Assembly (NCBI RefSeq): GCF_020103725.1
Contig: NZ_JAHXBG010000023.1
Span: 62,001 to 126,000 of the forward strand
Source of the DNA: Hyalangium gracile
Lineage (GTDB): Bacteria > Myxococcota > Myxococcia > Myxococcales > Myxococcaceae
Direction of reading: 5' to 3'
Length of the DNA: 64,000 bases
The first letter of the stretch is position 1; every line of letters starts with the position of its first letter. The notes below the pieces were generated by a model. The model saw only the letters and a program-made list of their open reading frames with translations. It was not told the origin of the DNA and searched no databases. This document shows positions 8,702 to 16,265 of this stretch, piece by piece. Both the position numbers and the translations under genes were made by a program.

Positions 8702-9883
8702 ATGGAGAGGGGCAGACCGGAGTTCGGCTCACCCGAGGGCGCGGAGGACCTGGCGGCGGTGGCGGACATCATCGCTCAGGCGTTCGCCATGCCCCCCGCC
8801 GACAGTGTGGCCTGGGTGGAGAAGGCGGCCGCGAACATCCGGGTGCTGCGCGAGCAGGGAGAGGTGCTGGCCACGGCGACTGCCATCCCCATGGGGCAGT
8901 TCTTCTTCGGGCAGCGGGTCTCCATGGCGGGCATCGGCGGCGTGGGCGTGGCGCCGAGCGCGCGAGGCAGGGGAGCGGCCACCCGGCTCATGCGGCACGC
9001 GCTCCAGGAGCTGCGCGGCATGGGGTTCGCGCTCTCCGTCCTCTATCCCGCGACCCAGCCGCTCTACCGGCGCGTGGGCTACGAGCAGGCGGGAGCCCGG
9101 TTCGAGATCCGGGTGCAGGCCCACGCGCTCGACTTCAGCGAGCGCAGCCTCCAGCTTCGGCCGATCAAGGCCTCGGACCAGCCGGCCATCCAGGAGGTCT
9201 ACCGCCGCTACGCCTCCACGCGGCAGGGGTACCTCGATCGGGGCCCCTACGTCTGGGACCGCGTGCTCCACCCGCGCAAGGAGACGGCCTACGGCTTCCT
9301 GGTGGAGGGCGCCAACGGCGTGGAGGGCTACCTGTACCTGGTGCGCCGGAGCAAGGTGGACCTCCAGCAGGAGCTCTTCCTCACGGACTTCGTCGCGCTC
9401 ACCCCCGCCGCGGGGCGGCGGCTGCTGAGCTTCCTCGGCGATCACCGCTCGCTGGCCCGCGAGGTGGTGTGGACCGGCGCCCAGGTCGATCCCCTGCTGC
9501 TGCTGCTGCCCGAGCAGACCTACCAGGTGAAGCTGCTCTTCCACTGGATGCTGCGCGTGCTGGACGTCCCCGCCGCGCTCGAGTCCCGCGGCTACCCGCA
9601 GGGCGTCTCCGGCACGCTGCACTTCGAGCTGGAGGATGAGCTCTTCCCCGACAACAGCGGCAGCTTCATCCTCGAGGTGTCCGGAGGCGCGGGCCACATC
9701 CGCCGGGGCGGTGGAAACTCCCTCATGCGCATGGACATCCGGGCCTTCGCCTCGCTCTACACGGGCTTCATGTCGCCGGAGGCGCTGCGCTCGGTGGGCG
9801 CGCTCGTAGCGGACGACGCCACCGTGCGGCTGGCCACCACCCTCTTCTCCGGCCCCGCGCCGGCCCTGCCCGACATGTTCTGA
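8702..9883 (+). CDS. Eis-like GNAT acetyltransferase with SCP2-type C-terminus
   Basis: A 393-residue protein with the Eis layout: an N-terminal GNAT domain with motif A at GIGGVGVAPSARGRGAATRL, a central second GNAT-like fold (~140-290) and a C-terminal sterol-carrier-like region rich in Leu ending in PALPDMF. Mycobacterial Eis acetylates aminoglycosides and other amines at several sites, using its C-terminal carboxylate. The substrate here is unknown, and the terminal Phe carboxylate resembles Eis. The ATG at 8702 is preferred to an in-frame start at 8660 because it lies just after the gene-start purine run and yields the normal N-terminus. Confidence 0.8.
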   Translation: MERGRPEFGSPEGAEDLAAVADIIAQAFAMPPADSVAWVEKAAANIRVLREQGEVLATATAIPMGQFFFGQRVSMAGIGGVGVAPSARGRGAATRLMRHALQELRGMGFALSVLYPATQPLYRRVGYEQAGARFEIRVQAHALDFSERSLQLRPIKASDQPAIQEVYRRYASTRQGYLDRGPYVWDRVLHPRKETAYGFLVEGANGVEGYLYLVRRSKVDLQQELFLTDFVALTPAAGRRLLSFLGDHRSLAREVVWTGAQVDPLLLLLPEQTYQVKLLFHWMLRVLDVPAALESRGYPQGVSGTLHFELEDELFPDNSGSFILEVSGGAGHIRRGGGNSLMRMDIRAFASLYTGFMSPEALRSVGALVADDATVRLATTLFSGPAPALPDMF

Positions 9884-9958
9884 CGTGCTGGGGGTGGCGG
9901 CGTGCTGGCGGAGTCATGGGAACGGTAGTAGGCGTGGGGCTCTCGCGGAGGACAGGGC

Positions 9959-10933
9959 ATGCGCGCATTCGTCACGGGTGGTTCAGGATTCGTGGGCAAG
10001 CGCCTCATCGCGGCGCTGCGCGAGAAGGGGCACGAGGTGCGAGCCATCGCGCGCTCCGAGGCCGCCAACGCCGAGGTGCGCCAGGCGGGAGCCGAGCCGG
10101 TTCCGGGGGACCTCTCGGACGTGGACGCGCTCAAGCGCGGCATGGAGGGCTGCGAGGTCGTCTTCCACTCGGCGGCGTACGTGAAGACCTGGGGCCCTCG
10201 CGCGAGCTTCTTCGAGACCAACGTGCGCGGCACGGAGAACGTGCTGGAGGCGTCGCGGGCCTCGGGCGTCAAGCGCCTGGTCCACGTCAGCACCGAGGCG
10301 GTGCTCGTGGATGGCTCGCCGCTGGTGAACGTGGACGAGACGCGGCCCCTCCCGGCGGCGCCCATCGGGAACTACCCCTCCACGAAGAACGCGGCGGAGC
10401 GCCTCGTCCTCTCGGTGAACTCACCCGAGTTCACCACCATCGCCATGCGCCCGCGCTTCATCTGGGGCAAGGGCGACAACGCGGTGCTCCCCGCCATCAT
10501 CCACGCGGTGAAGTCCGGCCGGTTCCGCTGGATCGGCGGCGGCCACTACAAGACGTCCACCTGCCACGTGGCCAACTGCGTGGAGGGGCTCCTGCTGGCG
10601 GCGGAGAAGGGGCGCGGCGGCGAGGCGTACTTCCTCACGGATGGCGAGCCGGTGGACTTCCGCGACTTCATCACCACGCTGCTGAAGACCCAGGGCGTGG
10701 ATCCGGGCAAGGGGACGATTCCCTTCGGACTGGCGATGGGCGTGGCGACGGTGTCCGAGGTGCTGTGGAACTTCCTCTCGTTGCCGGGGAACCCGCCCGT
10801 CATCCGCTCGGAGCTGCTGCTGGTGGGGCAGGAAGTCACGGTGAGCGACGCGAAGGCGCGCCGGGAACTGGGCTACGAGGGCCGCATGAGCCGGGAGGCG
10901 GGGCTGCGCGAGCTGGAGCAGGCGAAGAGCTGA
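9959..10933 (+). CDS. NAD(P)-dependent epimerase/dehydratase (extended SDR)
   Basis: A 324-residue extended short-chain dehydrogenase. It starts with a Rossmann motif (TGGSGFVG, residues 6-13), has the conserved NVRGT turn, a catalytic Ser-region HVSTEAVL and the YPSTK motif (YxxxK), and a C-terminal substrate domain. The closest broad group is the 3-beta-hydroxysteroid dehydrogenase/epimerase family acting on sugars or sterols; the substrate cannot be told. It sits alone between an acetyltransferase and a WGR-domain gene, all on the plus strand, with short gaps of 75 and 56 bp that permit co-transcription. Confidence 0.85.
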   Translation: MRAFVTGGSGFVGKRLIAALREKGHEVRAIARSEAANAEVRQAGAEPVPGDLSDVDALKRGMEGCEVVFHSAAYVKTWGPRASFFETNVRGTENVLEASRASGVKRLVHVSTEAVLVDGSPLVNVDETRPLPAAPIGNYPSTKNAAERLVLSVNSPEFTTIAMRPRFIWGKGDNAVLPAIIHAVKSGRFRWIGGGHYKTSTCHVANCVEGLLLAAEKGRGGEAYFLTDGEPVDFRDFITTLLKTQGVDPGKGTIPFGLAMGVATVSEVLWNFLSLPGNPPVIRSELLLVGQEVTVSDAKARRELGYEGRMSREAGLRELEQAKS

Positions 10934-10989
10934 GCCGCCCGGGCGCCCGTCCGTAGTAGCGTGGGGGCTTCAGGCCGGAGGTCCATGTC

Positions 10990-11844
10990 ATGCGCAGGTT
11001 CGAGTTCGTCGAGGGCTCCAGCTCCAAGTTCTGGAGCCCCGAGCTGCAGGGCAACACCTTCATCGTGACGTACGGGCGCATCGGGACGGCGGGACAGCGC
11101 AAGGAGAAGGCGTTCCCGGACGAGGAGAGCGCCCGGCGCGAGTACGAGAAGAAGGTCGCGGAGAAGCTGCGCGAGGGCTACCGCGAGGTGACGGAGGGTG
11201 GAGAAGCTCCAGCGCCCGCCGCGAGCAAGGAGAAGGCGCCTCCCCCCAGGCCCGAGCTGCCTCCCAGGCTGCGCCCGGCGAAGCCGACGGCGGAGCAGGT
11301 GGCGGCCGCGGCCCAGGCGCTCTCGGTGCTGGAGGCCCGGCTCGGCAAGCGGAGCTGGCAGGTGAACCGCCAGGCGCGGCGAGCCCGTCGGGCGCTGCGG
11401 AGACTCGCGGGCGTCGATCCGGCGAGCCACCCGGCCCTGAACACGGTGTTCGAGTCGCTCATGGGGCGGGTGACGGCGCCTCCAGGCCAGCGGCTCCCGC
11501 TCCGGCTGGCGATGTCGCTGCTGGGCGAGCTGGACGTGGCGGCCTTCGTCCGGGCCTCGCAGCGGTGGAAGAGCGCGGCTGCTGGGGCTCCCGCGGCGGT
11601 GGCTCGCGAGGCGGAGGCGCTGGCCGAGCCGGAGCTCGCGCTGCGCATGGGGCTGCTCCTCACCGCGCGTCCCGAGCTGCGAGGCAGCTCCGAGGTGGGG
11701 TGGCAGCGGCGGTGGAACGCGCTCAAGCCGTACCTGGAGGCGCACCTGCAGGAGAAGGGCGGGGCGCTGCAGACGCATCTGCAAGCCATCGAGGCCGGAG
11801 GAGACGCGCACCTCGCGCAGCGAGTGGCGCGGATGGGCGCGTGA
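10990..11844 (+). CDS. WGR-domain protein
   Basis: A 284-residue protein. Residues 1-75 form a WGR domain (FWSPELQGNTFIVTYGRIGTAGQ, with the conserved YGRIG core), a fold that binds DNA ends in PARP proteins and occurs alone in many bacteria. A Pro/Ala/Lys linker (~75-105) leads to an alpha-helical Ala/Arg/Leu-rich region with no motif I recognise. An upstream ATG at 10985 is out of frame, so ATG 10990 is used. It ends 90 bp from a convergent lipoprotein gene, with a strong hairpin between them. Function is unknown; DNA binding is an inference from the domain. Confidence 0.75.
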   Translation: MRRFEFVEGSSSKFWSPELQGNTFIVTYGRIGTAGQRKEKAFPDEESARREYEKKVAEKLREGYREVTEGGEAPAPAASKEKAPPPRPELPPRLRPAKPTAEQVAAAAQALSVLEARLGKRSWQVNRQARRARRALRRLAGVDPASHPALNTVFESLMGRVTAPPGQRLPLRLAMSLLGELDVAAFVRASQRWKSAAAGAPAAVAREAEALAEPELALRMGLLLTARPELRGSSEVGWQRRWNALKPYLEAHLQEKGGALQTHLQAIEAGGDAHLAQRVARMGA

Positions 11845-11879
11845 GGCGCTGGCCGAGCTGGGCGCAGTAGGCGCGGCCA

Positions 11880-11906
11880 GGGCCTCCACGGTGGGCGTGG
11901 AGGCCC
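11880..11906. terminator. hairpin between convergent genes
   Basis: A perfect 10-bp stem (11880-11889 with 11897-11906, arm GGGCCTCCAC) around a 7-base loop, placed between the stops of the WGR gene (plus) and the lipoprotein gene (minus). No T-run follows on either strand, as is common in high-GC bacteria. It could act in both directions. Confidence 0.6.
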
Positions 11907-11933
11907 GCGCCGGGAGCAACTCCTTCCCGGGAG

Positions 11934-12719
11934 CTACTCCTTCGCCTCGGCCGGCTTCTCGGCGCCGGGCTTGTCGATCTCCTCGGCGGGGAGGCTCTTG
12001 GCGGCGTCCAGGTAGCGCTTCTCCTGGATGCGCTTGCGGTCCTTCTTGCTGACGGACTCGGGGATGACGACCGTGGGCTCGCTGCCCGAGGCCTGCTCCA
12101 CCATGATGCCGTCGCAGAACATCCACTGCGTCTTGCCGTGGGGCTCCGCGCGAGCGAAGTACAGGTCTCCGTTGCCCACCGCCGTCTTGGCCGTGCAGAA
12201 GGTCTGCTTGGCGGCCTCCTCGCGGGCGTTGGAGTCCTCGCGCCACTTCTTCTCGGCCAGTCGGCGGTCGGCGTCGGCCAGGACGGTGGGGGCCTCGTCC
12301 AGCCGGGCCTTGGCCAGCTTCACCACCTCATCGCCCTTCTTGATGACGTCCGGGAAGGGCGCCTGCTTCTTGAAGCCGCACTGGTTCAGCCCGGCCAGGT
12401 TCTTGGTGTGCGCCTGCACCACGGGGCCCAGGGCCTTGGAGCCCTCTCGGAGCACCTCGACCTGCTCGGCGGTGGCGTCCGGCTTGGTGGCGTCCTCCGA
12501 CTTGGTGACGAAGCCCTCGAGCACCTCGTTGATCTTCTGCAGCTCCGGCCCCAGGCGGCGCGGATCGGCGTCGCACAGCGAGCCTTTCACCAGGGTGTAG
12601 TCGCGGTACTCCACGGTGCTCTCACCCAGGGTGAGGCGCTGCGGAGGCGGTGGCTTCTTGGCCGCGCAGGCGGCCAGGGCGGCACACAGGCCCAACAGGG
12701 GGATGCGAAGTGCTCTCAT
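11934..12719 (-). CDS. outer-membrane/periplasmic lipoprotein, unknown function
   Basis: A 261-residue predicted lipoprotein. The N-terminus MRALRIPLLGLCAALAAC has a short basic start, a hydrophobic core and a lipobox (LAAC), so Cys-18 would be lipidated. The mature part is charged and mostly helical with Lys/Glu-rich ends, including KKDRKRIQEK near the C-terminus. The ATG at 12719 is chosen because it alone gives the signal peptide. The in-frame extension to 12872 encodes no plausible N-terminus. No enzymatic motif is visible. It is convergent with the WGR gene and divergent from a solute-binding protein gene. Confidence 0.75.
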   Translation of the reverse strand: MRALRIPLLGLCAALAACAAKKPPPPQRLTLGESTVEYRDYTLVKGSLCDADPRRLGPELQKINEVLEGFVTKSEDATKPDATAEQVEVLREGSKALGPVVQAHTKNLAGLNQCGFKKQAPFPDVIKKGDEVVKLAKARLDEAPTVLADADRRLAEKKWREDSNAREEAAKQTFCTAKTAVGNGDLYFARAEPHGKTQWMFCDGIMVEQASGSEPTVVIPESVSKKDRKRIQEKRYLDAAKSLPAEEIDKPGAEKPAEAKE

Positions 12720-13034
12720 GGCGACTGGATCTCCGAGGGTTGAGGGGGGCGCGTGAATTCGATGCTTCGCGATGTATGGGGGTGTAGTTCCTACGGGAAC
12801 GCAGCCCGGATGTCGAGTCGTCTCCGCGCCCCCAGCGGGACTCTTCGTGACAGGGCTGTGACAGGGGCGCAAGAAGGAGGTGAGTTATGGGGCCACCTCT
12901 TGAGGCGCCGGATGGTGGCGTAACACAGTCGATACCTGAAGCCGCAGGCCAAGGAATATAGCGATGCGGAAGTCCCATGTCGTCAACAGCGCCTCCGAGG
13001 AGACCTTGACGCCCTGCCTCGAGGTCCGAGTTCC
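12720..13034. other. divergent intergenic region (315 bp)
   Basis: This space must hold the promoters of the divergent lipoprotein and solute-binding genes. I see a small hairpin GTTCC-TACG-GGAAC near 12787-12800 and a direct repeat GTGACAGGG at ~12847 and ~12857, which could be a regulator site. No convincing -35/-10 pair and no RNA gene is visible. Confidence 0.4.
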
Positions 13035-14240
13035 ATGAGCCCGCGGGTGTTGGTGGTCATCGGGTTCCTGGCGGCCGTGGGGGGGGTGTTCTACCTGTCC
13101 CGGCGCGGCAGCGACTCAGGGGACAAGGGAGGCGGCACGCAGGGGAGCAGCGCTCCGAGCCAGCCGGTCCAGCCCCGGGAGGTGACGGAGATCACCTTCC
13201 TCTACAGCACGGAGAAGAGGGAGTGGGTGGAGGCGGCGGCAGCCAGCTTCCAGCAGGAGCACCCCACCATCAAGGTGAGCCTGGTAGGGCGGGGCTCGCT
13301 GGACGCGGCGCAGGGCATCCTGGATGGCCGGGACAAGCCGACGGTGTGGAGTCCGGCGGACTCGGCGGTGCTGCGGATGCTGGAGTCGGACTGGGCGACG
13401 GAGCCACTGAGGGGGGCGCTGTTCGCTCGGGACGGGGAGGACGCGCCGCAGCCGCTGGTGATTACGCCGCTGGTGTTCGTGGTGTGGGAGGACCGGGCGA
13501 ACGTGCTGTTGAAGGCGGGGGAGGCGCAGGCGGTGTCGTGGAAGACGATCCACAAGGCGGTGGCGAGCGACCAGGGCTGGCCGGCGATTGGCGGCAAGGC
13601 GGACTGGGGGTTCGTGAAGCTGGGGCACACGGATCCGACGCGCTCGAACTCGGGGCTGCAGGCGGTGCTGCTGGCGACGCTGGAGTACTACAACAAGCGC
13701 TCGGGGCTGACGGTGGGGGAGCTGTTGGATCCGAAGTACCAGGAGTGGATCCGGCAGTTGGAGAAGGGCGTGCAGCGGTTCGAGACGTCGACGGGCACGT
13801 TCATGGCGGACATGGTCCGGTTCGGGCCGTCCAAGTACGACATCGCGGTGGTGTACGAGAGCCTGGCGATCTCGCAGCTGGCGAACGCGCAGGAGCGGTG
13901 GGGAAACCTGAGGGTGTACTACCCGCCGGTGACGCTCTGGAGCGACCATCCGGCGGCGGTGTTGCAGGCGCCGTGGGTGACGGAGAAGCAGCGGGAGGCG
14001 GCGCGGCGGTGGCTGGCGTACCTGCGGAGCCGCCCGGTGCAGGAGAAGGCGCTGGGGTTTGGCTTCCGGCCGGCGGATCCTTCGGTGCCGATCAAGACGG
14101 CGGAGGCCTCCAACCCGTTCACGCGGCTGGCGGGGCAGGGAATCCAGGTGGACGTGCCGCCGGCGGCGGAGGTGCCGCAGGGCCCGGTGGTCCGCAACCT
14201 GCTGACGATGTGGACGCGCGTGGTGGCGGCCAACCGCTGA
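13035..14240 (+). CDS. membrane-anchored extracellular solute-binding protein
   Basis: A 401-residue protein with an N-terminal signal anchor (residues 4-22) and a Gly/Ser linker, followed by a periplasmic binding-protein type II fold: ITFLYSTEKREWVEAAAASF at the start, then the domain 2 motif KLGHTDPTRSNSGLQAVLLA and a C-terminal FGFRP. This resembles the ABC substrate-binding modules that in several bacteria accompany von Willebrand A proteins. No transporter permease or ATPase is adjacent, so the ligand is unknown. It ends 21 bp before a convergent immunity-family gene. Confidence 0.8.
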   Translation: MSPRVLVVIGFLAAVGGVFYLSRRGSDSGDKGGGTQGSSAPSQPVQPREVTEITFLYSTEKREWVEAAAASFQQEHPTIKVSLVGRGSLDAAQGILDGRDKPTVWSPADSAVLRMLESDWATEPLRGALFARDGEDAPQPLVITPLVFVVWEDRANVLLKAGEAQAVSWKTIHKAVASDQGWPAIGGKADWGFVKLGHTDPTRSNSGLQAVLLATLEYYNKRSGLTVGELLDPKYQEWIRQLEKGVQRFETSTGTFMADMVRFGPSKYDIAVVYESLAISQLANAQERWGNLRVYYPPVTLWSDHPAAVLQAPWVTEKQREAARRWLAYLRSRPVQEKALGFGFRPADPSVPIKTAEASNPFTRLAGQGIQVDVPPAAEVPQGPVVRNLLTMWTRVVAANR

Positions 14241-14261
14241 GTTCGAAGAGCCGCGTTGAGT

Positions 14262-15170
14262 TCAATCCAGGAATCGGCGCTCCCAGCGGCGCCGGTTCTC
14301 CAGGAAGGATTCATTGCCTGTGATGTGTTCCTCGAAGTAGGTCCACGGCTCGAGGATGCGAGCCAGCTCGCGGTACGCGGGCAATGCGAGTCCACGGTCC
14401 GTGTCGCCGGCTTCCGGCCATTCTCCCAAGGTGATGACAGCGCGCTCGGAGTTCAACTCCTGCACCGTGGTCCCAGGGGAGGTGAGGCGAGCGCGAAGGG
14501 TGGGGGCTCCGCCCAATGCGCTGAGCACCGGCTGTCCCAGGAAGGTCATCCAGTGGGGGCCACGTACACGCGTGCCCAGATGGCTCACGAGGCGACCCAG
14601 ATGCACGATGTCGAGCCCTGGGTAGCGAAAGCAGTAGCGGCGAATCTCCTCGGGCACGCCAACCAGGTCCAACTCGCCGTTGAATGCAAGGCCGACATGG
14701 CCCGAGCAGAAGGGCAACTGCTCCGCCATCTCCAAAGCCAATGCGCGCACACGCTCGGGGCCGTGCTGCTCCAGGAACTCCGTGGGGAGCCAGCACTCCA
14801 ACGCACACACGGTGCCCGGGAACGCACTCTCGGAGGGATCTCCGACAGGCCTGCCGTAGTAATAGAAATGATAGTCCTTGTCACTGCCTGGCCTGTCGCT
14901 CAAGCGGACGAGAGCAACCCGGGAAGCGAGCAACTTCTGGCGTATATTCTCCCAGGCCTTTTCGTCTAGCGTCTCCCAATCGTCATCGAGAGGGTACAGC
15001 GTGAGTTCGTCAGGCTTGATGGCGCGCTGATAGATTTCCAAGGCACGCCTCACCATCGGTCCTACGCTCGAATGCGGATGGCGGATGTAGAAACAAAGAC
15101 TCAGCCCTTCTCGCAGCAGCAGCGCGCCATTTTGTGCCCTGATGCGGATGCGAGGGTAATGCTCGCTCAT
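14262..15170 (-). CDS. DUF3396 / type VI immunity-family protein
   Basis: A 302-residue protein resembling the DUF3396 family, whose members are annotated as type VI secretion immunity proteins and are abundant in myxobacteria. Motifs seen are an N-terminal LCFYIRHPH, a central CALECWLPTEFLEQHGPERVRALALEMAEQLPF region, GHVGLAFN, and a C-terminal WPEAGDTDRG. Codons are visibly richer in A/T than the flanking core genes. The ATG at 15170 follows a weak purine run. No toxin is adjacent, so the immunity gene is an orphan here. Its first ~68 codons and upstream 120 bp are repeated almost exactly 5,182 bp downstream, at the far end of the defence island. Confidence 0.8.
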   Translation of the reverse strand: MSEHYPRIRIRAQNGALLLREGLSLCFYIRHPHSSVGPMVRRALEIYQRAIKPDELTLYPLDDDWETLDEKAWENIRQKLLASRVALVRLSDRPGSDKDYHFYYYGRPVGDPSESAFPGTVCALECWLPTEFLEQHGPERVRALALEMAEQLPFCSGHVGLAFNGELDLVGVPEEIRRYCFRYPGLDIVHLGRLVSHLGTRVRGPHWMTFLGQPVLSALGGAPTLRARLTSPGTTVQELNSERAVITLGEWPEAGDTDRGLALPAYRELARILEPWTYFEEHITGNESFLENRRRWERRFLD

Positions 15171-15290
15171 AGGATTACTCCGAGGCGAGAAACGAGGCGA
15201 GCGGCAGGCGCGTTGAAAGGCTTGTTGATACATCTTTCCCTGGTTTCAGGCCCGCGCAACGAGGCTCCTCAGGATAATCTCGCCATTCTA
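14965..15290. repeat. 326-bp direct repeat, left copy
   Basis: Left copy of a direct repeat whose other copy is at 20147-20472 (offset 5,182 bp). By base-by-base reading there are two differences: one at about 15213 (C here, T in the right copy) and one near 15285 (A/C). It contains codons 1-68 of the DUF3396 gene and its upstream region. The edges are sharp: sequence is unrelated beyond TCTAGC on the left and TTCTA on the right. Confidence 0.95.
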
Positions 15291-15988
15291 GCCTAGGCCA
15301 AGATATAGCAGAGGAAATCACGCGGGTCGAAGGGCTCCTCCGACCCGTGCGCACCGCAGCAGCGTGGATCTTGCCGCCGGAACTGGCGGCAGCGGACCAG
15401 GAAACAGGGCGTCTCCAGGAGCGTATCCGCCAACTCCAGCGCATCGGTACGACGCTCGATAGACGCGAGGACCTCGCCCGGCGCGCAGACGCGCTTCGAT
15501 AGGAGATCGCCAAGCTCAAGTCCGCAGTTCAAGAAAAGAAGGCTGAACCCGAGTTTAGCGAACTGGGCGACCAATTGGCCGACGCGATGACGGACTACCT
15601 CAACGCGCTAAATGGTCCGGACCGCGCGCGATGGGGAACTCGCCAGGTGTCAGTCACGGTGACTGAGGAGCGCCTGCGCCTGCTCGTAGATCGTCAGCCT
15701 TGGCAACGCATGCTCGGCGCCCACCTGCGAGCCTGCTTCTTCCTAGCGTACCAATACGCGCTCCTCAAGTTGTGCCGAAAAGAGCCATTCGCCTACCCGG
15801 GGCTCTTGATCATCGACTTCCCAGCCAACCTGAGTGAGATCGGCATCTCGGCACAGGAGAACTATCTGCTACGGCCCTTCGTGGACCTCCTTGAGCACGA
15901 CGAGTTCAAGGGGACGCAACTGATTGCCGCAGGGCGCGCCTTCGCGGGACTGAGCGGGGCACGGCAAATAGACCTCCCACGCAGCTAG
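15291..15988 (+). pseudogene. C-terminal remnant of an SMC/RecF-like ATPase
   Basis: Reading frame 15302-15988 encodes a coiled-coil stretch (ITRVEGLLRPVRT..., LQERIRQLQRIGTTLDRRE), then an in-frame TAG at 15500-15502, then a second coiled coil and a globular C-terminus with the hydrophobic strand GLLIIDFP and the signature ENYLLRPFVDLL, ending in IAAGRAFAGLSGARQIDLP. This is the C-terminal lobe of SMC-like ATPases, with IIDFP at the Walker B position. The N-terminal half with Walker A is missing: the frame opens exactly at the repeat edge. A fragment starting at a TTG (15575, 137 residues) could still be made, but it would lack the ATP site. I read it as the broken end of another island gene. 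Confidence 0.65.
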
Positions 15989-16265
15989 ACAAGATGGGGC
16001 GTGCCGCACATGCCGGAGCAGCGAGCTCGGCATCGAGCACACTGCATGTCCAAGTTCAAGACAGGTCTGAGCTAGCCCCGACTCCCTTGGAGTTCCTGGC
16101 GACGAGAGAGCCGGGCATTTCCAGGCGTGCGAGGTGCGCGCACATCCGCGCACCAAGCGTCGATGCTGCCTTTCGCCCCCCTATAGCTGGCTGTGGCCCA
16201 TGGTAGAGAAGCCCCTACCCCGTGCGCTCTCGCGCACCGTCCTTGTTCCCGGGCTGGCCTACGCC

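Noticed and set aside
12622-12978. Minus-strand open frame spanning the lipoprotein start and the intergenic region
   Set aside because: It overlaps the better supported lipoprotein signal peptide and has no recognisable protein features.
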